Positions 1-7,878 of a stretch of DNA of 64,000 nt are shown here, piece by piece. The stretch is from Desulfovibrio sp. UIB00 (GTDB lineage: Bacteria; Desulfobacterota; Desulfovibrionia; Desulfovibrionales; Desulfovibrionaceae): the NCBI RefSeq assembly GCF_022508225.1, contig NZ_JAETXJ010000005.1, positions 124,001 through 188,000 of the forward strand, written 5' to 3'. Position numbers and translations under genes: made by a program. Within the stretch, counting starts at the first letter, position 1, and every line of letters begins with the position of its first letter. The notes below the pieces were generated by a model. The model searched no databases, had not been told where the DNA came from, and saw only the letters and a list, made by a program, of their open reading frames with translations.

Positions 1-1043
1 AACAGAATGAACAGCCACAGGGCCTCGCGTACATGCAGGCGCAGATCCACCAGCAGGGCCACGGCAAAAAGGGACTGCCCGGCGGTCAGTAGTATTTCCT
101 GAAACTGGTGAGTGTCAAGGTTTATGGAAGGTGAAAGCGATCCGGATGACGCGGCGTAGACGCCGGGGATCATGCCCACAAGCAGGGTCCACTGGTTCAG
201 TTTGGACGAAAGCAGGCTGCCCAGAGCCAGTGAAGCATTGCCCCGCGCGGCAAACATGAGGGCAATGATGAACTCGGGAGATTCAGAGGCAAGAGGCGCA
301 AGCCATTGCACCAGCAAAAATTCGTTGATGCCCAGCAGTTTTCCGCTGGCAACCAGACTTTCGCTGAAGGGCTCGGCATTGCACAAAATGACCAGCGCCG
401 AAAAAAGGAAAATAAGGATAACGCTGCGCAGGCGCACCTTTTTGGCAAAATGGGCCAGCAGGGCTGCGGGGCCTTCGGGTTCTTCCTCTTCCACGGGTCT
501 GCGGGCGATAATGCAGATGTACCAGATATAGATACCCAGCAGCACTGCGCCGTCAACCCAGGTCAGCGAACCCTTGAGCGGAATAAACAGGGCGTAAATG
601 GTTGCTAGGCCGAGAAAGAGTACGTCCGTGCGTTTGTCGTCCGGCAGGGACACCCCCGAATGGAACCGTCTGGCAAAAACAAGTACAATGGCCGACCAGC
701 CTACGCCGATGAGCAGCCTGTTGGCCCCGGTCATGTTGGCAATGGCGTAGTGGGAGTACGCGCTTTCGGGGTGCTGGCCTGCCATCCAGGTAAAGTACAT
801 GTCCACGGCATATTCGGGCAGCACGGCGATAAAGGCCACCACAGCCACGGCTACAGCCTGCGGGATGTCCATCTGGGCCACTTCGCACGCCCAGGTGAGC
901 AGAAAGGATGCGCCCAGAATGGCCATGCCCGAGAGCAGGGCCACCAGAAGCGGCGAAACGTCAGGGTGCAGAAAGCGTAGCCCAATGCCTGGCAGGGTCA
1001 TGCCCACGGCAATGATGTAGGGGCGCAGTGCGCGAATGGTCAT
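1..1043 (-). CDS. CaCA-family cation exchanger (sodium/calcium-exchanger type), 3' end outside window
   Basis: I translated this minus-strand frame directly; it is open for 347 codons from an ATG at 1043 and runs off the window. It is preceded by AAGGAG at good spacing. The product is very hydrophobic and has two alpha-repeat-like regions typical of the CaCA superfamily: one near residues 52-125 with AVLPEYAVDMYF and TGANRLL, and a second near 240-290 with LASESPEFIIALMFA and GSLLSSKLNQ. The acidic residues in PEY and SPE match the ion-binding glutamates of the family. A charged cytoplasmic stretch (EEEEPEG, about 185-191) separates the halves. Family knowledge says cation/proton or cation/sodium exchange across the inner membrane. 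The manganese-type riboswitch upstream suggests Mn2+ export rather than Ca2+ transport, which is inference. Confidence 0.85.
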   Translation of the reverse strand, partial: MTIRALRPYIIAVGMTLPGIGLRFLHPDVSPLLVALLSGMAILGASFLLTWACEVAQMDIPQAVAVAVVAFIAVLPEYAVDMYFTWMAGQHPESAYSHYAIANMTGANRLLIGVGWSAIVLVFARRFHSGVSLPDDKRTDVLFLGLATIYALFIPLKGSLTWVDGAVLLGIYIWYICIIARRPVEEEEPEGPAALLAHFAKKVRLRSVILIFLFSALVILCNAEPFSESLVASGKLLGINEFLLVQWLAPLASESPEFIIALMFAARGNASLALGSLLSSKLNQWTLLVGMIPGVYAASSGSLSPSINLDTHQFQEILLTAGQSLFAVALLVDLRLHVREALWLFIL

Positions 1044-1062
1044 GCTGTTCTCCTTAAAAAAT

Positions 1063-1094
1063 AAAAAAGACCTTGGCGATGTAACGCCAAGGTC
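1063..1094 (-). terminator. Riboswitch expression-platform terminator
   Basis: On the minus strand a perfect 10-bp stem (GACCTTGGCG / CGCCAAGGTC) with a 6-nt loop is followed by a run of T. It lies between the aptamer and the exchanger start codon, and its 5' arm uses the GACCTT that also closes the aptamer. Termination and ligand-bound aptamer should therefore be mutually exclusive. Confidence 0.85.
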
Positions 1095-1188
1095 TCACTA
1101 ATCGGCTGTACCGACGGCGACACCAGGCCTGAGGCCATGCTGTTGATGTCGCCCGGGTTTCAAGAACCCAGTTACTCCCCTTGAGCTG
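1069..1188 (-). promoter_or_regulatory. yybP-ykoY-type manganese riboswitch
   Basis: Read on the minus strand, the leader has the conserved aptamer elements of the yybP-ykoY class: AAGGGGAGTAACT at its 5' end, an internal GGGCGACATCAACA segment pairing with GGTGTCGCC, and the closing GTGAGACCTT. The last element overlaps the terminator stem. In this class Mn2+ binding stabilises the aptamer and frees the downstream gene from termination, turning on Mn2+ exporters. Its position 26 nt upstream of the exchanger start and downstream of a good promoter fits this role. The class assignment is from motif recognition, not a covariance search. Confidence 0.82.
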
Positions 1189-1190
1189 CC

Positions 1191-1219
1191 AAAATAGACG
1201 TTGTTCACGGTGCTGTCAA
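1191..1219 (-). promoter_or_regulatory. Sigma70 promoter of the riboswitch-exchanger unit
   Basis: TTGACA (1219-1214 on the minus strand), a 17-bp spacer and TATTTT (1196-1191). Transcription would begin just before the aptamer's first conserved bases. Confidence 0.75.
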
Positions 1220-1398
1220 CAATTCCACCGGGCGCTCAGCGGCATGCAGCGCTGCGTAGTCAGGGACACAGGCTTTGCTGTCCGAACCATGCGCCGCATT
1301 GTTGCAAGGGGGCAGGCGGCACTTGCCAGTATGGGTGCCTGCGGCTAAAGTGACGATGAATTATGTGCCGGCGTAGTCGGCCAGCCTAGGAGCTCTTT

Positions 1399-2673
1399 GT
1401 GAATATTACTTGCCCGCGTTGCGGCTTCAGCCGCGAATTGCCCGCCGATCGTCTGCCCTCCAAGGCAGTTATAGCTACATGCCCGCACTGCGCCTGCCGG
1501 TTCCGTCTGGTTCCCGGCGTTGGCGTCATGGATGTGCTGTCCGAACCGGAACACCCCATTGAAAATCCTGCACACAACGGTGATTCCAAAGTCGCCGCTG
1601 CGCGGCCTGAAAAGTTGGGTGCGGAACCGCATGGGCGGGGAGCCTGGCAGTCGGGCGATGATGATCCATTGCCCCCTGGGGCCATTGTTCCCGGTCATTC
1701 CGTGCAGAAACCTTCCTATTCGGATGACGAGCGGGACGCGAGCCGTGAACCCGCGCAAAAGCCGCAGTCTGGCAGAAAATTCCCCCAGGCGGATGCTGGA
1801 GAAGAAAAGCATATAGGTAATCTGTGGGGGCTGCTGGGCGGCAAAAATATTTTTGGCCAGCGCGATGACAAAAGCAGTGAAAAGCGTGCTGGCGAAAGGG
1901 ATGACGACAATCAGCAGAAACGTAATTCGCAGCGCGGACTTTTTGGCCCTGCTGACGATGATGCTGATGAAAGCCGTAATGCCAGCGCGGCCTATGCGCG
2001 TGAGTCTGCGCGTTTTGAAAACGGCCACGACGCCAGTCAGGACGATGCTCAGCACGGCCCGGCCAATCCCTGGGATGCCGCGCCTGAACCCGATGGCTGG
2101 ATACCCGCCTTTTATCACACCTGCATGCGGGTCATGTTTGGCGCACACAACTTTTTTGCCCATATGCGGGCTGAATCCTCACAGGTGCGGCCGCTGGTGT
2201 TCTATCTGATCATCAGCGTGATTCAGGTTGTTATTGAAAGGGTCTGGTCGGGCATCTTTCTTTCGCTCATGGCCCCCAGCGCCGCCTCTGACCCCGAGCT
2301 GGAAAAAATGCTCATCCTGCTTTCACCCCAGCTCAGCCTGCCCATGACCATCCTGATCAAAACAGGCGTTTCTGTGGTGCAGCTCTACGTGCTGACGGCG
2401 CTGATGCATTTTACCTATGGCTTTATAACTGGCAAAAGGCCCGAATTCTCGCTGGTGTTTCAGGTGGCGGCCTATGCGGCGGCCCCCTCTTTGCTGTGCG
2501 TGGTGCCTTTGCTGGGTTCCATTGTTGGCTTTATCTGGATGGTTGCCTGCGTCCTTGTGGGTTGCCGCACGGTTCTTAATCTTACGTGGCCGCAGACCTT
2601 CATGGGTTTTGCCCCTGTTGTGCTGCTGCTCGCGCCGCTGTTGTTGCAGGTGATGAAGGCTGCACAATTCTGA
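1399..2673 (+). CDS. Zinc-ribbon and Yip1-domain membrane protein
   Basis: The N-terminus carries an MJ0042-type zinc ribbon: two CxxC pairs at about residues 5-8 (CPRC) and 28-31 (CPHC). A long, charged, low-complexity linker (about 60-230, rich in D, E, R and Q) follows. From about residue 255 to the end there are several hydrophobic segments of Yip1-like character. Proteins combining a zinc ribbon and a Yip1 domain occur in deltaproteobacteria, but their function is unknown to me. It is followed after 8 bp by a small helical protein and then a lipoprotein, so it probably belongs to an envelope-related operon. No catalytic motif was seen. Confidence 0.8.
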   Translation: MNITCPRCGFSRELPADRLPSKAVIATCPHCACRFRLVPGVGVMDVLSEPEHPIENPAHNGDSKVAAARPEKLGAEPHGRGAWQSGDDDPLPPGAIVPGHSVQKPSYSDDERDASREPAQKPQSGRKFPQADAGEEKHIGNLWGLLGGKNIFGQRDDKSSEKRAGERDDDNQQKRNSQRGLFGPADDDADESRNASAAYARESARFENGHDASQDDAQHGPANPWDAAPEPDGWIPAFYHTCMRVMFGAHNFFAHMRAESSQVRPLVFYLIISVIQVVIERVWSGIFLSLMAPSAASDPELEKMLILLSPQLSLPMTILIKTGVSVVQLYVLTALMHFTYGFITGKRPEFSLVFQVAAYAAAPSLLCVVPLLGSIVGFIWMVACVLVGCRTVLNLTWPQTFMGFAPVVLLLAPLLLQVMKAAQF

Positions 2674-2681
2674 GGATTGCC

Positions 2682-3026
2682 ATGGCCCGCTTTTGGCGAA
2701 AAATTGCGCTATTCTGGCATGAATTTCGCAATTGTCGTAAATATGGCGCAAGCATCAGGCCAGACACCATTCGCGCCAAGGCCGAAGACCTTGGGCATCT
2801 GGCGGAACTGGCCGGAAGAAGTATTGCGCTGACGGAAGCGGAATCGCTCCATCTGGCCCAGTTGGAGCGGGAAATGCGCAGCCTTGTGCAGATGACCCGC
2901 CAGACCTCGTTTTGCACCATCCCGGCAGAAAAACGCCGCGATCTGCACGACAGCCTGGCGCAGGCCAGGGAAAAGCTGCTCGATTCCATGCAAAATGCAT
3001 GTCTGGCCTCGGAGAAAACGCAATGA
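2682..3026 (+). CDS. Small helical protein of unknown function
   Basis: I chose the ATG at 2682, giving 114 residues, because an earlier in-frame start at 2586 would overlap the upstream gene by nearly 90 bp. The product is hydrophilic, arginine-rich at its N-terminus and rich in Glu, Leu and Ala in the middle (about 30-100), suggesting a helical bundle or coiled coil. There is no signal peptide, membrane segment or recognised motif. Its stop overlaps the start of the next gene by 4 bp (ATGA), so the two are probably translationally coupled. I do not recognise a family. Confidence 0.6.
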   Translation: MARFWRKIALFWHEFRNCRKYGASIRPDTIRAKAEDLGHLAELAGRSIALTEAESLHLAQLEREMRSLVQMTRQTSFCTIPAEKRRDLHDSLAQAREKLLDSMQNACLASEKTQ

Positions 3027-3805
3027 ACCATCTGTATACTCGGTTTTGCGGCTTGGGCGGCGCGGTGTCGCGCCAGCGCGGGCCACTTGCGCTGGCGCTG
3101 GGCGCAGCTACAGTTCTGGCAACGCTTTTGTTTACGCTTCTGGGCGGCTGCTCTTCGCCGCCGGACGACAGCCGCAGGTCTGTGAGCGTCACCGGCGACT
3201 TTGGCACGCCTTTTCAGTTGCAGATAAACAACTTTGTGCGCCGTCAGCCTCCTGCCATTTACGTGGCTCCGCAGATGGTTCTGGGGCGGCGACCCCGCGC
3301 CCTGTTCGTGCCTTTGCGTGCCACGCAGCAGATAGCCAATGCCGTGAGCTTCAGCGAGATGCTTTCACGGCAGATATGGCAGGTCTGGCTTTCGCTCAAT
3401 GCCTTTCAGGCCCTTGAGTATGCGCCGCAGGGCGCGCCGTATGAACCCTCCCGAGCCATAGCTCTGGCCCGCCAGCGCGGTGCGGAAATGGTGGTCGGGG
3501 GGTACATCAATCACTACATGGACGGCGGCAGCACCGGCTCAAGCTCGCTTTCGCTGGCTATGGAAGTGTACGACGCGCGCTCCGGCACCTTGCTCTGGTC
3601 CATGGCTCAGGGTGGCCTGATGGAAGCCCGACAGGTGCACGATTTTTATCTTTTCTCCATCAGGGAGCGCAATCCCGGCGACCCCTCGGGCTTTATCGCC
3701 CGCTCGCTGGCGTGGGATATGGGCCGCGAGGTTCTGGCCTGGGTTGATCCTTCGTCCAAGGAAAAGTCGTTCTGGGATACGGTGTTTGGCACAAAGGCCT
3801 TTTAG
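3023..3805 (+). CDS. Putative lipoprotein of unknown function
   Basis: From the ATG at 3023 the product is 260 residues. A hydrophobic stretch at about 21-42 ends in the lipobox LGGC, with Cys43 followed by SSPPDD, so export and lipid modification are likely. The mature part has mixed alpha/beta character. A region near 140-200 (RGAEMVVGGYINHYMDGG, then YDARSGTLLWS) resembles the fold of periplasmic lipoproteins of the TolB-N/DUF799 kind, but I cannot assign it firmly. The 4-bp overlap with the preceding small gene, and the Yip1 protein upstream, suggest a three-gene envelope operon. Confidence 0.7.
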   Translation: MNHLYTRFCGLGGAVSRQRGPLALALGAATVLATLLFTLLGGCSSPPDDSRRSVSVTGDFGTPFQLQINNFVRRQPPAIYVAPQMVLGRRPRALFVPLRATQQIANAVSFSEMLSRQIWQVWLSLNAFQALEYAPQGAPYEPSRAIALARQRGAEMVVGGYINHYMDGGSTGSSSLSLAMEVYDARSGTLLWSMAQGGLMEARQVHDFYLFSIRERNPGDPSGFIARSLAWDMGREVLAWVDPSSKEKSFWDTVFGTKAF

Positions 3806-4059
3806 GTGTAGAGTAATCCGTTGTCGTTCCTCATATGGCGCATGGTTGTACTTTTTTGAACTTTCTGTGGGGTGGGCAACTGTAGTTTCAGGTTTACCTT
3901 GTGGGCTGGTTTGTCGTGCAAAGGCGGATACTGTCTGAAATATTGGAAGGATAAGCTTTGAGTCGCGGCTTTGCCATTCTGGCTTTTGATCTTTTCGGTA
4001 AGGCTGTTTTGCCGCCGCCGATAAGCTATAGACCGTCATGCGGGTTTTGCCGTCAAACA

Positions 4060-4094
4060 GGAGCGGGGTAGTAATGCCCCGCTCCTAACTTTTT
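4060..4094 (+). terminator. Rho-independent terminator after the lipoprotein operon
   Basis: Perfect 9-bp stem GGAGCGGGG / CCCCGCTCC with an 8-nt loop, then TAAC and five T. It is about 255 bp past the lipoprotein stop. Confidence 0.65.
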
Positions 4095-4117
4095 GAGTGG
4101 TAAGGAAAAAGCTCTGT

Positions 4118-4146
4118 TTGACGAAGCCATTGTCACAGGGTAAGTA
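4118..4146 (+). promoter_or_regulatory. Candidate sigma70 promoter for the large membrane protein
   Basis: TTGACG, 17-bp spacer, TAAGTA, followed by TAATAA. It lies between the upstream terminator and the gene starting at 4331, implying a leader of about 175 nt. Confidence 0.45.
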
Positions 4147-4330
4147 ATAAGAAATACTAGGGCTGTTCACTCCGTCACAAGCAGGTTGCGCGCTGCTTCA
4201 CCGCGCCGCATCCGTCTTGGGTTCGGCCTTTTGCCAGCAAAAGGCCGTGCAAATATGTGGGAACAGTTCCTTGCCGATCATTCCCCCAATGGATTTGGCT
4301 GAATGGGAAGCGGCAGAAAGGAGATCCGCC

Positions 4331-7330
4331 GTGTGCGCGAAGATGCAAGGTCTTTATTTTGACAAGCAGGACAGGGACATCCTGGCTCTGGTTAACCGTA
4401 TTCTGGAATCCGACGGCAAACAGTCGGACACATTTCTTTTTGATCCCAGCCTGCATCCGCACGGCATCAAGGAACTGGTGGCCTCGCCTGTGTCGCGCAT
4501 GGCGTATGCCGTCATAAACCTGCTGCGCAACCTTCAGGCGGGCCGTACACAGGCTCGCGACCGTCTGCTTGCCCTCAAGACCCTGTATGACGAAGTGCTC
4601 AACAGTGCCCACTCGGCCCTGCGGCGCAACACTGCGCGCGCCCTCATGCAGATCATGAAGAGCATGGTGCGCGCCCACGGCAACCAGCTTGAGCAGCTCA
4701 AGCTGGCGCACGACTTTCGCCGCACCGTGCAGGGTACGCCGCGCGTGGTGCGCCGCATGCTTGCGCGCTATCACCTGCCTGAAATGCCCGAAAGCTGGAA
4801 TCAGCTTGCCTTTGACGACCATGTGTATGACGCCAACACCAAGGGGCGCAAAACCCCCACCCATCTGATCATGGACGCGTGGATCAAAGGGATGCGTTCC
4901 CTTACCGTGGCCTATGAATACTGGGTGCAGCCCGAGGCAGCGCGTGAAATTCTGCGTGCAGCGGAAATCACCGGTATCGGCGTGCGTATCGGCCTGGAAT
5001 TTCATCTGCCTTTTTACGGGCGATTCATCAGCCTGTTCTGGATTCCCCGTGGCTTCAGCTCCAACGAGGATTTTCTGGAGTTTTTGCACAGCCCCAAGGT
5101 TGCCGAACTTATGAAGCGGGGCCGCGAGGTGCTGCGCTGGCGGCGTGAACGCGTGCTCGAAAGCCTTGCACTCTGGAACGAAATTCAGCGTCCACAGCTT
5201 GAAGCCCAGTGGGGAGTAACTGTGCCGGAACTGACCGGCGAGGGGTTTTCGCGGCATGTGGGCCGGGGGCAGGCCTCTGGCCTGCATCTTGCCGAGGCGC
5301 TGCATGCGCATGTGCAGCCATCGTTGCGTGAACGCGCAGCCCTGCTGCGCGAGAGCGATAGCGAGGAGGCCAGGGCCGAACTGGTTTTTCTGGATAACCT
5401 GAGCGCTGAATACATCGCCGACCACTGGCTTTCCCCCCTGGAACACCCGGAAATGCCCGACCTCAACAAACCCTGCGCGCACGGCGACCTGCCGCCGCTC
5501 ATGCAGCTTTCTGTGGGTGATATTACCCGCGAACTTTCCGAACTGAACCCCGGCTACCGCCTTGTGCTGACCACCAAGGGGCTGAGCGTGGAAGACGTGG
5601 CGGAACTTTTGTGGGACAGCCGGGGCAGCATCAGCCATCTGGAAATTTTCAACATGCGCGGCTGGATGGAAGGCAAACACTCCTGCCTCAAGGCTATCAG
5701 CGAGTTGCAGCAAGCTCTCAATGAAGGGCTTGGCCCGCGTGTGAAGCAGATGATCCGCACGATGGTACGCCGCATGAGCACCCAGGACGAGGAGCGCGCG
5801 GCAAAGTTCCGCCATATTCTGCACAACGTGCCGAAATTGTGGGAGCACTATCGCAACAAGCCCCTTGGTTCACGCCTTGGCACAAGCTCGGTGAGCCGTG
5901 ATTCTTATGGCATGGGTTTTGTGCTGCGCGAGACCCTGCCCGCCCGCAGCCGCAAATTTTACGCAAGGGATCAAAAGCAGCCGGATATTCCCGTGTGTTC
6001 GCCGGTTGAAGAATGCGTGCGTTACAGCAAACCCCGCAATCCTTCGCCCTGGCAAAAGGCCTTGCGCCTGTTGCGCCATCTGCCCGGCTGCCGCCATATG
6101 GGTATGGAACGCCAGTCTGTCTGGAAGACCGCCAGCGTGGACTTTCGCATCTGCACCAAGGGCAACGTGCTCAACCTTGGCGGCTTGAGCCTTGCCTGCG
6201 GCAACGGCCTGCTGGGCAAAACCTGCGAAAAGGGCAGCAGCGAATCTCTGGGGCCAGCATATTTCAACAGCTTTGTGAGCAACTGCCTCAAGGTGCTCAT
6301 GGGCTTCTGCCCGGCGTTTTTCTCCTTTATGTACACGCAGAACTGGTGGTTCCTCGCCTGGTGCGGCACCTTTATCTGGTTTGGCATCACCGGGTTCCGT
6401 AACGTGGTGCAAATGGTCATGGCCGCCAAGGGGGCGACGCGCTCCACGCTCATTCACTGGAAAGATCAGGTCAACGTGAGCCGCTTGTGCGATTCCCTCA
6501 TGTTCACGGGTTTTTCGGTGCTACTGCTCGAAATGTTGGTGCGTGTGCTGCTGCTCGATAAAACACTTGGCATTACAGCGGCCCAGAATCCCTGGGTGGT
6601 GTTTGGCGTGCTCAGCCTTGTTAACGGCATTTATTTGTGCGCGCACAATGTGTTTCGCGGTTTTCCCAAAGAAGCATCCATCGGCAATCTGTTCCGCAGC
6701 CTTCTGGCCATCCCCGTGTCGTCGCTGTACAACTGGGTGCTGTATCAGGCGGCCTTTCTGCTTGGGGTGGATAATCCGGCCATGTATCTTGTGCCGAGCG
6801 CTGCGGTTATTTCCAAGATGGCCTCGGATTCGGTTGCCGCTCTCATTGAAGGTTATGCGGACAGCCAGGTAAACCTGCGCATGCGCAGATGGGATTATCG
6901 CAGCAAGCTTGCCAATGTTTTTGACTGCTACACGCGGCTGGAATTGCTGTTTCCTGACGAAGACGCACTGATCAAGCTTGCGAAACCCGGCGGCCTGCAG
7001 GGCAGCGGCGGGGTGATGGGCAAGGAGCTTGAACGGGCTTTCATCATTAACGCCCTTGACCTCATGTATATATGGTTCTACCAGCCACGTGCGCAGGATG
7101 CATTCCGGCAGATTGCCAGAACCATGCCTGAGGCTGACCGCAATGTGCTTGCACGGGCGCAGCTTGTGCTGACGCGTGAGCGCGAGGTCAGCCAGATGCT
7201 GGTGGACGGATTGCTTGGACGTAATTTCTCCCGGCCACTGGCTTTTTACCTCGATAAGCGGAAAGAATATCTGAGGCGGTTAAGCCGCCTGTGCCGTCCG
7301 GGAAAGATGCGGGAGCCGGTAACCTTCTGA
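4331..7330 (+). CDS. Very large membrane protein of unknown function
   Basis: I place the start at a GTG (4331), which has AAAGGAG seven bases upstream; ATGs at 4217 and 4289 lack this. The product is then 999 residues. The first ~620 residues are soluble and rich in basic residues, with no motif I can name; HPHGIKELVASPVSRMAY near 45-60 and a hydrophobic patch around 220-245 (FHLPFYGRFISLFWIPRG) stand out. About five or six membrane segments occupy 650-840 (including VLMGFCPAFFSFMY, a segment near 720-745 and YNWVLYQAAFLLG). A hydrophilic C-terminal tail of about 150 residues follows. No catalytic or nucleotide-binding motif is obvious. It stands alone between terminators. Confidence 0.8.
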   Translation: MCAKMQGLYFDKQDRDILALVNRILESDGKQSDTFLFDPSLHPHGIKELVASPVSRMAYAVINLLRNLQAGRTQARDRLLALKTLYDEVLNSAHSALRRNTARALMQIMKSMVRAHGNQLEQLKLAHDFRRTVQGTPRVVRRMLARYHLPEMPESWNQLAFDDHVYDANTKGRKTPTHLIMDAWIKGMRSLTVAYEYWVQPEAAREILRAAEITGIGVRIGLEFHLPFYGRFISLFWIPRGFSSNEDFLEFLHSPKVAELMKRGREVLRWRRERVLESLALWNEIQRPQLEAQWGVTVPELTGEGFSRHVGRGQASGLHLAEALHAHVQPSLRERAALLRESDSEEARAELVFLDNLSAEYIADHWLSPLEHPEMPDLNKPCAHGDLPPLMQLSVGDITRELSELNPGYRLVLTTKGLSVEDVAELLWDSRGSISHLEIFNMRGWMEGKHSCLKAISELQQALNEGLGPRVKQMIRTMVRRMSTQDEERAAKFRHILHNVPKLWEHYRNKPLGSRLGTSSVSRDSYGMGFVLRETLPARSRKFYARDQKQPDIPVCSPVEECVRYSKPRNPSPWQKALRLLRHLPGCRHMGMERQSVWKTASVDFRICTKGNVLNLGGLSLACGNGLLGKTCEKGSSESLGPAYFNSFVSNCLKVLMGFCPAFFSFMYTQNWWFLAWCGTFIWFGITGFRNVVQMVMAAKGATRSTLIHWKDQVNVSRLCDSLMFTGFSVLLLEMLVRVLLLDKTLGITAAQNPWVVFGVLSLVNGIYLCAHNVFRGFPKEASIGNLFRSLLAIPVSSLYNWVLYQAAFLLGVDNPAMYLVPSAAVISKMASDSVAALIEGYADSQVNLRMRRWDYRSKLANVFDCYTRLELLFPDEDALIKLAKPGGLQGSGGVMGKELERAFIINALDLMYIWFYQPRAQDAFRQIARTMPEADRNVLARAQLVLTREREVSQMLVDGLLGRNFSRPLAFYLDKRKEYLRRLSRLCRPGKMREPVTF

Positions 7331-7532
7331 AACCGATCTCCGCCGATACCGGAAGGCCAGAGTAGGCAAAGGATAGCAAGGGAACAGGTATTGCCTGCTA
7401 CGCGGGCGTCATCTGAATAAAATCATACAGCGGGCGCGGCTTTTGCCTTTGCGCCGGGCACAGGGCGCTCCTGCCTGACAGGCAGCGCCAGTACACACCG
7501 GAAGTATGGGAACGACGCGGTTCCCGTCTTCA

Positions 7533-7570
7533 AACCACCGTTGCAGGTACGCTTGCTCCGGTGGTTTTTT
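7533..7570 (+). terminator. Rho-independent terminator
   Basis: AACCACCG / CGGTGGTT stem with an 18-nt loop, followed by six T. It probably ends the large membrane protein transcript, or could attenuate read-through into the dehydrogenase. Confidence 0.6.
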
Positions 7571-7668
7571 GTTGTTGCGGCAAAAGTACAAGGTAAAACT
7601 GTTAGTGATCTGTTTTTTCACGTTTTTATTTTAAGCGAGTGCATTGTGTGGTCAATCAATCAAAGATG

Positions 7669-7714
7669 TGCTTGTGCAAAAAATAATTTTTCACTCTAGT
7701 TGCTTGTGCAAAAA
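7669..7714 (+). repeat. Two 14-bp direct repeats upstream of the alcohol dehydrogenase
   Basis: TGCTTGTGCAAAAA occurs at 7669-7682 and again at 7701-7714. The starts are 32 bp apart, about three helical turns, so one regulator could bind both on the same DNA face. Each copy holds the small inverted repeat TTG-TG-CAA. The role is inferred only. Confidence 0.5.
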
Positions 7715-7878
7715 GGAACATTTAAATGTGAAACTAAAAGGAAAAAAAGAACTAACTAAATGCTGTGTTATGCTTGCATTGGTTTTTTATATGGTATATT
7801 TTTTTCCACAGGAGTCTTTCATACATACGACAGAGCATTTCACACTGATATCGTTCTGTATAACAAAAGGAGTTACGA

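Larger units (their letters stand above)
3806..4330. other. Intergenic region without a supported gene
   Basis: About 525 bp. It holds a terminator near 4060-4094 and a candidate promoter at 4118-4146. Short open frames here lack ribosome-binding sites and family features. The last part could encode an N-terminal extension of the next gene if an earlier start were used. Confidence 0.6.
7331..7878. other. Long leader region upstream of the alcohol dehydrogenase
   Basis: About 550 bp with no supported gene. The first 240 bp are GC-rich and end in a terminator; the remaining ~300 bp are strongly AT-rich and contain a pair of 14-bp direct repeats. I could not place a convincing promoter. Confidence 0.6.

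Noticed and set aside
4175-5848. 557-codon open frame on the minus strand
   Set aside because: It lies wholly antisense to the large membrane protein, whose frame has a strong ribosome-binding site and membrane segments; the antisense product has no family features and is a by-product of high GC content.
7669-7714. Rex-type redox operator before the alcohol dehydrogenase
   Set aside because: The repeats contain TTGTGCAA but not the longer TTGTGA-N6-TCACAA pattern expected for Rex.
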